Assembly: GCA_917880885.1 (NCBI GenBank)
Contig: OU862934.1
Span: forward strand, 33,836,734-33,900,733
DNA from: Limnephilus marmoratus
Taxonomy: Eukaryota; Arthropoda; Insecta; Trichoptera; Limnephilidae
DNA: 64,000 nt
Direction of reading: 5' to 3'
The position numbers and the translations under genes are program-made. A model generated the notes under the pieces. That model saw only the letters and a program-made list of their open reading frames with translations. It was not told the origin of the DNA and ran no database searches. Positions 9,890 through 19,420 of this stretch are shown here, piece by piece. Numbering within the stretch: position 1 is the first letter of the stretch; each line of letters begins with the position of its first letter.

Positions 9890-10050
9890 TAAAAAAAGTA
9901 GAGGATATCAACAAATAAGATGGGAAGACGATCTAAAATTCACAGCTGGACATCATTGGAGAAGAGTAGCGCGTGACAGGTTTCAATGGAAAATGTTAGA
10001 GGAGGCGTATGCCAAGAGGCAAACTGAGCTTCGGGATATATTATAACAAA
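9890..10050 (+). pseudogene. RTE-like LINE fragment, right part
   Basis: The translation (QQIRWEDDLKFTAGHHWRR, then VARDRFQWKMLEEAYAKR) matches the last exposed block of insect RTE-like proteins and continues the fragment that stops at 9,062. Confidence 0.68.
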
Positions 10051-10643
10051 CAAGAACATGTCCAGTATTCATACCTAACAGAAGTCCAGAGTAAAAAGGC
10101 TTATTATTTTTATTATAAATGGATAATTTTAAAATATTGCGCATTACTTTTACGTGAATTTTCGCAATGAGGTAAAGGGTCGTTAATAATATATCCTCCA
10201 TAGCTATTGCACCATAGATAATATTACGTTGAATATTTAATGTAGAAGTCGACTTTTTCGTCCGATAGTCCCAGATAAGTTGTTCTCGGAATGGCGGAAT
10301 CGTTTATTTTCAAATTGGATGTAGGAATTATGGACAAATTTAATAATGTAGTATTATTTAGCAGTGCGTTTGATATTCAATGTTAGATCCCTTCTTCAAA
10401 CGGAATAAACCACTTCTAAGAAAAGCAGACAGTTTTAAATTAATTGAAAATGTTATACATATTTATTAGTTCTAAATATTCAAAACGTTAAATAACAACA
10501 TCTGTAAAATTGATTTTCGCAAAACTCAAAAGACGAATGTATCAAAGTTTTTTTCACATTTGCGAAACATGAAATTCTTATTTGAATTTCTTAGAATGGA
10601 TTTAGCGACATTTTTTAATTTTATTTTTTTTGTATTATTTCAG
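10051..10643. other. Unassigned AT-rich sequence
   Basis: No repeat family seen in this window matches this stretch. It is a candidate single-copy region and leads into an exon-like segment, ending with a T-rich tract and CAG. Confidence 0.35.
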
Positions 10644-10733
10644 AAACAATAGTAAAAAATAGAGATAAACCGTTCACCGTTGGTTTTAGAAATAATTACA
10701 AGGATCGATACAAATGTGTTCGTGAAATATCTG
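10644..10733 (+). CDS. Candidate internal exon of an unidentified gene
   Basis: A T-rich tract followed by TTTCAG precedes a 90-nt segment that ends at CTG|GTGAGT, a strong donor consensus. One frame is open throughout and reads KPFTVGFRNNYKDRYKCV in its middle. I do not recognise the protein. Support is limited to splice-like borders and a stop-free frame in AT-rich DNA, so chance remains quite possible. It is one of the few places in the window without a repeat match. Confidence 0.3.
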
Positions 10734-11009
10734 GTGAGTGGATTGAAATACATTTTAATTGGATGGGTTAGTACGTACAAAAGAAAGATCATAACCTTAA
10801 AAATAAAAATAAATATGCTTTTTAATTTTTATTAGAACAATTCTCATTTGTACCACGCGTGACATTTCGAAGACCCCCCCCCCTGAACGTGTCACGTAGT
10901 ATGGGTCCCTAAGAAGAAGAATAATCTAAAAAATAAATATGAAAGAGTATAGTCAATGACAAAGTACTTACCGATTGTATAATCTTTTGATAAAATAATT
11001 GGAAGTGAT

Positions 11010-11273
11010 TTGTCTAATAATGATTATAATTTCATAATTTCAAATCGTGTGGTGGTTGAATTAAGGCTCCGCAACCTGGCTCGAAAAGAAGAAGATGGAG
11101 AGATAAGAAATTACGAATGTTCAAGGAGAGCGCTAACATTTAAAGCGACAAAATCCATGCGAAAATTGCGAAAATGTTTAATAAAAAACGACTTGTTTAA
11201 AATAGAGCAAAAATCTTGCGGGCGTTGTCTTAAACAGCATTTAAAGAATACTGTGAATTTTTCATACATATAA
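11010..11273 (+). CDS. Open frame of unknown function, no ATG
   Basis: An 87-codon stop-free frame rich in Lys, Arg and Glu, ending in a stop after NTVNFSYI. It begins at a TTG, so if real it would be an exon rather than a complete gene, but I see no convincing splice acceptor in front of it. It contains four cysteines, including a CGRC motif. It could be the terminal exon of the gene hinted at by the segment at 10,644-10,733, on the same strand. No family recognised. Confidence 0.22.
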   Translation: MSNNDYNFIISNRVVVELRLRNLARKEEDGEIRNYECSRRALTFKATKSMRKLRKCLIKNDLFKIEQKSCGRCLKQHLKNTVNFSYI

Positions 11274-11504
11274 CTTGTAAAATAACTGAAACAAACGTGT
11301 TTATAATAATTTTTGGAGCATACTTTGCGATTTTTTTCTATCGAGGGAATGTTATATACTTAATTTGCGTTTCGGCGCGGGCAAAGTCTAGATATTATCT
11401 TCAAGAATAACATACATTTTTTTTAAGAGCTTTAAAATTTAACGTGTTTAAGGGAGATATGTAAGAAATAGGTAGAAATTCGGGTTGCGGGCCCTTAAGA
11501 AACA
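11274..11504. other. Unassigned
   Basis: AT-rich, no recognisable feature. It could hold a 3' untranslated region if the upstream frame is real. Confidence 0.25.
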
Positions 11505-12051
11505 TCTATATATTTATATATATATAAAAATAAATTCGTATTTCCCGTGGACCTTTTTTTGAAGTTTTCTAATACTTTGTAGAAGGTTCTTATGGAAATA
11601 AAAATTTGATAATTTCAGTAAACTTAACGACTATTTTAATGAACTTGAAAACAGGCAGCTGTTTTTTTTTATATTAAAAGAATTGTCTATGGATTTTTTA
11701 TATTATATATATTTTAAATAGATACCTATGATAGGTACCAAATTAGATTGATTGTTTTTGTAATATACAAACATGAATATTTGTAATATATGAAAAATGA
11801 AAATTTTAATAAAAAAATTGTAATGGGTGGCATGCGAGCTCTTTGAAAACTGAATGTACTGGGACTGAATATATGGAACGCGAGAAGGGGGTTTGCAGTA
11901 CGGGGAGTGGGAGAGGGTAGAGGGTGGAAGGGGAACGCGGGAGGGGATGGGAATGCGGGAGGGGAACGGGGACGCACGGGAAAGGACATGCAGGGAGAAA
12001 CAATTTATTTCTTTGAATATGGCATTGCAACGCAAGCCGGGAACCAGCTAG
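11505..12051 (+). mobile_element. Non-autonomous Helitron-like element
   Basis: It begins TC after an A (TCTATATATTTATATATATA) and ends CTAG before a T, with GCAACGCAAGCCGGG just inside the 3' end. Relatives with the same end lie at 16,898-17,374 (minus) and 35,281-35,691. The interior carries a G-rich low-complexity block (11,885-11,995) also seen in those copies. There is no Rep/helicase coding sequence. The 5' boundary is less certain than the 3' one. Confidence 0.6.
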
Positions 12052-12389
12052 TTAAAAATAAACATAAATTAGTTAGTCCAAGAAGAATTTGATTTTATAA
12101 CGATTATTTAATTAAATATTTAAAAGGTAAATTTTTTTAATAATCTTTCATAATACAAGCCACAGTAGGGTAGTGGGGTAGCTGTACTCTGGCAGGGGGT
12201 TAGGTACAATGGCACAGTCAAGTGTTCAAAACCAATATTTCGGCACCATACCGCGTTTGTTGACCACTTTTCATTCAAAGGCGATTGCACCAGTCATGGA
12301 TTTTTTTAAATGGATGTGAATCAATTGATATTATGTTATTTGGTCATGATTTGAGATTTTCATGATAAGCACTCTTATAGTGATTAATT
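12052..12389. other. Unassigned
   Basis: No gene seen. The G-rich start (12,160-12,210) is of low complexity. Confidence 0.3.
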
Positions 12390-12415
12390 TTTGGGTATCA
12401 TGCCGTGTTGCGTTA
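12390..12415 (-). pseudogene. Penelope 3' end, outer piece
   Basis: TTTGGGTATCATGCCGTGTTG matches the outermost Penelope 3' sequence in the copy at 35,068. It is separated from the rest of the element by a MITE. Confidence 0.65.
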
Positions 12416-12824
12416 GGCCTCGATTAAATTGAGCGAGTTTACAAGCTACATCGGCGAGTGCGATTGTGATGATGACACATAAAACTTTCCACTCGCTCAG
12501 TAGCGAACTACCTAGCGAAAAGTTGAGTTAAAATAATGACTCCCGCGCGAACTAATTCTGTCGTTTGTAGAAAACTGAGATATTCGCAGTTAGCTCACCG
12601 CTAGTAGCTATTTGCCGGTTAGTTAACAAATTGTACAACGAATAATCCAGATCAAGCAGTAGTTTGACAGTTACGAAATCAGCTGTTCGAGGGCCGCCAT
12701 CTTGCCATCCGCCGTACACGCTAGCGAGAAGCGAGCAAAGTTGACCCCCTTTCAACTTTTTTCCTAGGTTGTTCACAATCTGCTAGTTAGCTAGTAATAC
12801 GATTACACAATGTCATCGAGGCTT
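12416..12824. mobile_element. TA-flanked MITE inserted in a Penelope fragment
   Basis: The ends are GGCCTCGATTAAATTG and, on the other strand, AAGCCTCGATGACATTG, flanked by TA on both sides (12,414-12,415 and 12,825-12,826). The neighbouring bases then rejoin as the uninterrupted Penelope sequence known from 35,083-35,100. A TA duplication is the Tc1/mariner signature. No transposase frame is present. Confidence 0.72.
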
Positions 12825-12826
12825 TA

Positions 12827-13165
12827 CCTCCTTATTTAGCGAACGTTTCGGACAGTATTAGAGTGTCCACACATCAGGACAGATGAAGATTGTGTTGAAG
12901 TGTCTGCTTATGTATGTAGATGCGATGCAGTGTTGCCAGCTACAATCCTCTAATAGTGGGTATAACAATAAAATTTAAAATGGTTTTCTGCGTTTAGTTT
13001 TGGTGTAGCCATCAATTACCAGATACCAAGAACTATTGAACTTAGCCCCGTCGTCCCTACAGGATATGTGTGAATTTCTATTGTGTGCATAATTAGGCGT
13101 GCTCTATGCGTTTTGGGTCTTCCCAAGACTTCAGGAAAAAATCAAAAATAATGGCCGGTTATGAT
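12827..13165 (-). pseudogene. Penelope-like element, main piece
   Basis: It holds the Penelope 3' region with a hammerhead-like motif and then, upstream on the minus strand, the end of the endonuclease frame (a decayed version of the coding block at 5,798-6,050). It is heavily mutated. Confidence 0.68.
12846..12877 (-). ncRNA. Hammerhead-like motif, degenerate core
   Basis: On the minus strand it reads CTGATGT, then a GGACA/TGTCC stem, then GAAA. The last A of the CTGATGA box is changed to T. Confidence 0.45.
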
Positions 13166-13261
13166 ATATTTTTAATTTATTTAATAAATATATAAAATCA
13201 TCGATGAAACCAGCGATCTTTCTTTAATCTGTTTTTAAATTTATTCAATTTGTTCATATTC

Positions 13262-13555
13262 ATAATTGTCATGTCGTTCGATACGTTTAGTGACTTAGCA
13301 AGGGTGTACGTTTGTCCAGATCTTGACGGTGCATGTGCCTACCAACCAGCTGTGTGGCGTGCCGTATCGGGAGAGTTCAGCTGAGAGAGGCCTTTTGAAC
13401 GCCGAACTCTCTCAACCCATCGAAAACCCACCGCAGTGGAAGGGATGGATACATACTTCCAACACTAATGAACACACTGAACCCCAGATAACCTCAAATA
13501 GACCTCATAATATTCCTTAAAAAAACCCTCCAAACAGCATGCCCCAAGATGGTAT
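13262..13555 (+). mobile_element. SINE-B copy, both ends damaged
   Basis: The TCGATACGTTTAGTGACTTAG block, the CTCTCAACCCATCG block and the CCCTCCAAACAGCATGCCCC block identify SINE-B. The terminal hairpin's second half and poly(A) are lost. Confidence 0.7.
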
Positions 13556-14149
13556 TGTATTATTAATAAATAAAAAATATTAGTCTGCTTTATTTCTTTC
13601 TTATTTAATTATAAAAATTTTGAATTAAATAATATTCACGTGAACAATCTTCGACAGAGGTCTTGTGTGTGATATAGGCAGCAACGACATTTACATTTTT
13701 AAATATCCCTTTCAATTCACGGTGAATTCACCCTATAAAATTCAATATTCGACACTTAAAACTCATTGAAAACATTCATACCAAAACTTTTCGCCACTTA
13801 ACCGAAAGTTCATTCCATTTTAACCCCTCCACTAAATTACTCAAACAAATCCAATACCCACTTTTATTACACAACTTCAAATAACTTTCCAAATATATAA
13901 TTTTCTTGAAAATTCCGTCAAGTAGGTAGATATTTAGTTGAGATTTTCCAATATGGTAGATTTTGTGCTTTTCACGTAGAGATTTTTTAATATACCAAAA
14001 GTTGGCGTTATAAGAGGATTTTATATTAATTTTTCAACTAGATCTGAATAAGAGGGTTGTATGCTATGTTTTACACTAAATGAGAAATCCAAACGATAGG
14101 TTCAAACCTAGGCTAGCAGTCTGGCGGGTAAAGTTCAGTAATCAAATTT
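13556..14149. other. Unassigned AT-rich sequence
   Basis: No recognisable gene or repeat family. Confidence 0.35.
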
Positions 14150-14430
14150 AAGATGCCAACAATCGAAATGAGATCCCTGAGACGTATGTGTAGCAAAGCC
14201 ATGTACGATCGTATGAGAAACATGGAGATCCGAAAATAATGCAAGGCTGATGTAAGCGTAATGAGTAAGATCAAGAAAGTAACGCTTAGATAGTTTGGGC
14301 ATGTAGAGCGAATGAACGAGGAAAGGAGCGTAAGGAGAATATATGACGCAAATTTAAATGGTAGAAGAAGTCAGGGACGCCCGAGAAAGACATGGTACGA
14401 CCAAGTGAATCAGACCTTGATCGGGCCACG
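14150..14430 (+). pseudogene. RTE-like LINE C-terminal remnant
   Basis: The frame reads FGHVERMNEERSVRRIYDAN followed by GRRSQGRPRKTWYDQV, a typical end of RTE-type polyproteins. Stops at about 14,238 and 14,292 show it is dead. Confidence 0.72.
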
Positions 14431-14444
14431 ACAATAGTTATTAG

Positions 14445-14800
14445 GGTTTTTGAATTAAAACTTCTTTAGCGCCGTTAGTGATTTGAAATTCAGATGAAAA
14501 GGAAATGCATCACAACTCAGTTCTACACAAATACTCGATTCTAATATAATGCGGTAAATTCGCACCTCAGCGCGTGCCTCCTATATCTCAGTTGGCAAGG
14601 CGCCTGGCAAGTCTCAGCGGCCATAGAGACAGACATCAAATCGAACGGAGGTTCGAATCCTACGAAATAAAAAAAAAAAAACATTTTTATTTTTGTTAAT
14701 CAATATCCAATCTTCAAACCACTTTAAAATAAACAGGCAAAAGAAAAGAAAGCGACTTTCTAGTTTCACTTCTACCGCGTGTGAATTACACATAATGATT
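14445..14800 (+). mobile_element. tRNA-headed repeat T4, copy 1
   Basis: The left end (AAAACTTCTTTAGCGCCGTT) resembles the ends of family E. An internal tRNA-like stretch (14,578-14,668) has an A-box-like TATCTCAGTTGG and B-box-like GGTTCGAATCC with a long variable arm. An A-run and then TCAATATCCAATCTTCAAACC and TTCACTTCTACCGCGTGT follow. The same order of blocks recurs at 53,836-54,800. Confidence 0.6.
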
Positions 14801-15099
14801 TTTTAAATAAGCGATCGTTTTATCAGTTATGTAAATTATACAATACGTTTATTAGTAAGACTGATCATAAACTTAGTGACTGATGCAATTTTGAATATAA
14901 AACCAACATTGTTTCATCCAAGCATTCATACCTCTTTAAATACTTTAGTGTGTAGAAAACATCCACTTCAATATCCAATATATGCCCACAATACAAACCT
15001 CAACATACTTCGAGTGCTTTCGCCTTATGGCATCTTCGGAACTCTTCGTAGTTTCCACTGAACGTAAAAATATTCCTAGACATGTGATTAACATTTTTT

Positions 15100-15420
15100 T
15101 TGGTGGGTATGAGAACCACCGCCCGGGAAACCATGCATTTGATAATCAATACCTCTGTCACAGGTCATTCCAAGTGGCAAGCTACATTTGGTGACTTAAC
15201 AGGGGTGCTCGGATTCATGGGGTGAGTTTTATTAATGTCTTGGTGGCGGATGGGTCTGCCGACCTACTGCGTGGCGGACCGGATCGGAAGAGGGCGGTTG
15301 AGGGAGACCCTTTGACCTCTTCAGCAGGAATCTCTCAACTCAACACCTTGCACCGCAGTCACACCTCACTTCTGGAAACACTGGCCACTGACCCCAGATT
15401 CCTGCTTACCATCGTCCTTT
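15100..15420 (+). mobile_element. SINE-B, 5' part, interrupted by SINE-A
   Basis: It has the SINE-B head (GGTGGGTATGAGAACCACCGCC, then GGTGACTTAACAGGGGTGC) and body as far as CCCCAGATTCCTGCTTACC. The body then stops at a complete SINE-A and resumes at 15,837. Confidence 0.78.
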
Positions 15421-15836
15421 GATGGCTTCCGTGGTCGAGGGGTAAGGATCTAAGAAAGTTGGCTCTCCACTAGCAATCCGAAGGTCACGGTTCTAATCCG
15501 GCGTGCGCAAGTAAATTTTAATTGACTGATTTGTTTTATTACACTTTTAATCATTTTAAGGTATCTATATTCGCGGCACATTTCAGAGTGGAATATTCTT
15601 TAACTATCGCCTTGGTGTAAGACCACCATTCAGAATTGAAACTTTGCTTGAAATGACTTTAGCCATTTTTGGTGACCAGATCTATTCAGCAAGGAACTTC
15701 CCCACCTTTTTTCCTCCCCATCTTCTTTCCCTTGTTATTACCTTCAGCCTCACAACATACCCTAATGTGGATGCTATAGTCTCACAAGCTCCAGACGGGA
15801 GCAGCTGGGACTCTTGTGAAGGTATTCACATTAAAT
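15421..15836 (+). mobile_element. SINE-A, near full length
   Basis: The tRNA-like head starts GGCTTCCGTGGTCGAGGGGT and has a B-box-like GGTTCTAATCC ending in CCGGCGTGCGC. It is followed by the family body (TTTCAGAGTGGAATATTC, GGTGTAAGACCACCATTCAG, GGTGACCAGATCT), the tail GGACTCTTGTG and an A-rich end. It lies within SINE-B, so this SINE-A insertion is the younger of the two. Confidence 0.82.
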
Positions 15837-15985
15837 TAAAAAAAAAACACACATTTTTCCTTCCCAGAACTTCCTCTTTTCTTTACTTAAAAATATCCTA
15901 GAAACAGCATCCCCAGACATGATGCAGGCACTGAGGGAAAGCATTTTACTCAAGGCCTCCTGTGTGGAATAAACATTTAAAAATA
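15837..15985 (+). mobile_element. SINE-B, 3' part
   Basis: It resumes the SINE-B body at TTCCTTCCCAGAACTTCCTC and ends with the nested hairpin (GAAACAGCATCCCCAG to GGCCTCCTGTGTGGA) and an A-rich tail. Confidence 0.75.
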
Positions 15986-16599
15986 AACATTTCTGTCGGT
16001 TTTTTCCTTCAGTGGTAGATCCCCTTCGTACGCCTTCGGCTGTTTCCGGGGGTGTTCGGCTTGATCGTGCCATGTGGCCTCGGCCATTCAGGCCCAGTCA
16101 CGGCCCGGCGGATAATCGAGAGGCCCGCTAATCCGTTGTGAATGGAGAAAATTGTTTTTCAGTCTTTATTAGGGCGTCGGAATTCGATATTCTTATAGGA
16201 ACACTTGTTCGATTTAATTGGGATATTTTAGAAGGGAGCGAGTACAACTATGAATGCATTACATGTATAGTATACGCTAACCTTTAAGACCGGCCTGACG
16301 TTGATCAGAAATCTTCGCAGTAGGCGAGTTTAAGGACAGAAAAGTGATATGCCTCCCCGCCCACGCCTTTCTCTGTCGCACGTATGTTTTTCGCATCTTT
16401 CTCTTTTGCTTAGGTTCATTGTAAAGTCAGTAACTGCGCGAGAGTTTGGCGTATTCCTTACTAAATTATTGCTCGTCTTTGCCCTAGTTTTAGCTCATTT
16501 TTTGAAAATCGTAAATATCTCTTTTAATAATAATGATATCTATCCCACCAATTCTTTTTTTTCTTATGTAAATAACATTGTGTTCACACATCCACCGGA
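15986..16599. other. Unassigned
   Basis: It contains a relatively GC-rich patch at 16,015-16,145. Two overlapping open frames (15,831-16,073 minus; 16,349-16,618 plus) have no recognisable similarity. Confidence 0.35.
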
Positions 16600-16700
16600 T
16601 CTGCCGGATCTGCCCTGATGATGGACACTGCAACGATGTCCGAAACGTTGGCTAAAGAAGGAGGTAGCGCAACACGGCATAACACCCCAAAAACAAATAA
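16600..16700 (+). pseudogene. Penelope 3' end with hammerhead-like motif
   Basis: Only the non-coding 3' end is present: the hammerhead-like motif followed by GGCTAAAGAAGGAGGTAGCG and GGCATAACACCCCAAAA. Confidence 0.72.
16615..16645 (+). ncRNA. Hammerhead-like ribozyme motif, intact core boxes
   Basis: CTGATGA (16,615-16,621), stem II GGACA/TGTCC closing a 9-nt loop, then GAAA (16,642-16,645). These are the conserved catalytic-core boxes of a hammerhead ribozyme. I could not identify a convincing stem III and cleavage triplet by eye, so activity is unproven. Confidence 0.6.
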
Positions 16701-16897
16701 CGAAAATGCTTTTGGCCGTGAAAGTCTTAAAACGTATCTAACATTTTAGGTATTTATTTTAGATATTTTTAAAATTACATACTTTTTGTATTCCTTCATA
16801 TACTATGCCTTTAATATTCTTTTATCTCTTTCATGCTCTTTTAATATGATTTTATAGTAATTTTACTTACTTTTTATTCTATGATATCTACTAGATA

Positions 16898-17374
16898 CTA
16901 GCTTGTTCCCGGCATGCGTTGTTATGCCATTTAATAAAGAAATTGTTTCTCCCTGCGTGTCCTTTCCCATTCGTCCCGTTCCACTTCCGCACCCACTTCC
17001 TCTCCCGCGTTCCCACTCCGCCTCTTCCACCTTCCCTCTCCCCACTCCACTCCCTCGCTTCCCCCATCCTGCGAACCCCCCTCCCGAGTTCCCCTCCTCC
17101 CTCCCAGATTACCATCCCCCTATCGCGAACCCCCTACCCGAGTTACCCCCCATCCCCCGTCCCGCATTCCATACATTCGGTTTTCAAACAGCTCACGGGC
17201 CATCTATTGCAATTTTTTTTTAAATTTCTTAATGCCAGAGCCCAACAGTAGTCTAATACAAACCTTGTCCTGAAAATAACGAACACAACAAAAAAAGAAT
17301 TATCCAATTTGGTGCAGTCGTTCGGAAGTTATGCGCGTACATACATTTCGGCGATTCATTTTTATTTATATGGA
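16898..17374 (-). mobile_element. Non-autonomous Helitron-like element, 477 bp
   Basis: Read on the minus strand it starts TCCATATAAATAAAAATG after an A and ends CTAG before a T, with GGCAT...ATGCC forming a small hairpin next to the 3' end. The interior has the same G-rich block as the copies at 11,505 and 35,281. No coding sequence of its own. Confidence 0.72.
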
Positions 17375-17664
17375 TGGATGTTATTTTCTATTCTTTGATA
17401 TTCTTTAATAATCTCTTTTATTCTTTTATCTTGTTCAAAATGTTAATGCACTACATATATTTAAAATCGACAACCATAACACGATCATGGTTGTCGATTA
17501 CTCAACAAATTATGTAACCATCAAAGCAATCAATAAAGAAAAAATAGTAATAATTATTATTATTATCGATGAAAAATACAGCTGACATACGAGTATCTCT
17601 AGCAATAATTCTCAACAATTAAATGGATTGTTTAAAGTTATTTATAACCACTTTTTAATATTAG

Positions 17665-17765
17665 CTCCACACAGAAGGCCCTGCGGATAACAAAATCCCT
17701 CAGAGCATGTCATTTTTGGGGATGCTGTGTGGAGGGCCTCTTTCCGTAAAGAGTATTTGCGGAAA
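17665..17765 (-). mobile_element. SINE-B tail
   Basis: The terminal nested hairpin region (GCTCCACACAGAAGGCCCTG to GGGGATGCTGTGTGGAG) is complete. The body is missing. Confidence 0.7.
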
Positions 17766-18227
17766 AGAAAATGTCTGTAGATGTATACTTATTTTTATTT
17801 AATATTGATGGACATTAAAGTGAAATGAATGAGAAATAAGTCGAAACATTTAATATGTATAAAAACGCATTTCGTCGGTCGGGATTCTTTCATTTGTTGT
17901 AAGTCCTCCATTTGAACATGAAAGCAAATCCCGCCCTCCGTTAATACCTCTCTATCGTCACGGGGGAGAGTAAGAAAAGGGCGCATAAACCGCACGACGC
18001 TAAACAAAAAACCCCATTGAAAACGATACCCCGAGTAGGGTGACCTGAAAAGCGATTTATTCATATCTTTTGACACTTTTTCCGAATTTTTTTGTCATAT
18101 TCTATTGTAATACTTACCTATTACTTACGTAACATATCAATATTATCTGTCCAATTTATAGGGACCTTAAGAATTTGCGTTCTTTTCGCAAAATTTTGAG
18201 ATATTTTGAATTAAAAGTGGTTATATT
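17766..18227. other. Unassigned
   Basis: A 93-codon frame on the minus strand (18,076-17,795) has no recognisable family. Otherwise AT-rich. Confidence 0.3.
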
Positions 18228-18595
18228 AGGCCATTCCAAGTGGTTCGCTACATTTGGTGACTTAGCAGGGGTGCCCGGGTCCGTGAGGGGACGTTTGTCT
18301 AGGTCTTGGTGGTGAACGCATTTGCTCATCTTCTGCGTGGCGGGCCGGATCAGGAGAGACTGTTTGATGTAGACCTAACATAGACCTCTCTAGCCGAACT
18401 CTCATATTCACAAGTCTGTCTCTCCTGGTCACAATAACCCCCAGATTGCTACCCATACCTCGTACCTTTTTCCTTCCCAGAGCTTCCTCTCCTTCCTTCC
18501 CCTAAATAGACCATCCACACAGTATCTCCAAAAACGAAAAAGACCCTAAGGGATTTTTTACCTCTAGTGTGGAGACAATATAAAAATTTTCATCC
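18228..18595 (+). mobile_element. SINE-B copy, 5'-truncated
   Basis: It contains the CCAAGTGGTTCGCTACATTT block, GGTGACTTAGCAGGGGTGCC and a damaged terminal hairpin (CCATCCACACAGTATCTCC to CTAGTGTGGAG). Confidence 0.78.
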
Positions 18596-18616
18596 TCTTG
18601 GTATTTTGCAGTAAAA

Positions 18617-19420
18617 TTTTTTTTTTTTTTTTGTTTTTTTATTTATTAGAGATAATTATTACAAAATTATTACATAAAATTTATAATACATTACTCCCAA
18701 TGAGTTTAATAAAACTCAATTCGGGAAGGACAACATTATACATCTAAAGGAAAATTATTTTTACATAAGAACACGGAAATCAATGAACAATACATAGATT
18801 TTTAAATGGACTAGACACACTTGATACAGGTAATTGAAGAATATATAAGAGTTACAAAGGAAGACAGATAACTTCGTCACTGGTTAATAAAGTTGCTGAG
18901 AAAATATCCTTTTAGAGCCTTTGCCAATATTTTTTTGTTTGATTCTGGTAGTTTTAGGACATTAGGTAATGCGTTGTATTGCGTATGTGCGATGTATTGT
19001 AAGGAGTTAATTCCAAATTTAGTTGTGTGTGTAGATGACGATAGGTGTATTTGATTTTGTGATCGTGTTTTGTGCTGGTGTATATCGGAATTAAAGGCTG
19101 GTTTAGTGTTGGTGTGTGACGAGTGTTGAATTATTTGTAGGATGGCAGTGGTGATGCTTTATTTTGGCAGAATGGTAAAGGGAAGAATATGTGTCAGTGA
19201 GTATATGTCTTTGACATGCGTATCCCATGGCAGATGGTATATATTTCTTATGGCTCTATTTTGGATTACTTGTATTTCAGATATTTGTTTCTTAGTAATG
19301 GTGCCCCAGATACTAACCAGATAACTTAGGTGAGAGTGGATCAGAGCATAATATGTGGCACGCAGTAAAGTTGTGGGGAGCACATCTTGAAGTCGATAGA
19401 GTACACCAGTTATCGGGGAA
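18617..19420 (-). pseudogene. LINE 3' end with poly(A)
   Basis: On the minus strand a LINE C-terminal frame (LLRATYYALIHSHLSYLVSI, then WGTITKKQ) leads to a 3' region ending in an A-run (T-run 18,617-18,632 on the plus strand). The YYALIHSHLxY block is typical of Jockey/CR1-group reverse transcriptases. It is 5'-truncated and no target duplication was confirmed. Confidence 0.72.

Noticed and set aside
11703..12035. Overlapping proline/serine-rich frames on the minus strand
   Set aside because: They read through the G-rich core of a Helitron-like element. The same happens at 16,863-17,251 and 35,404-35,782.
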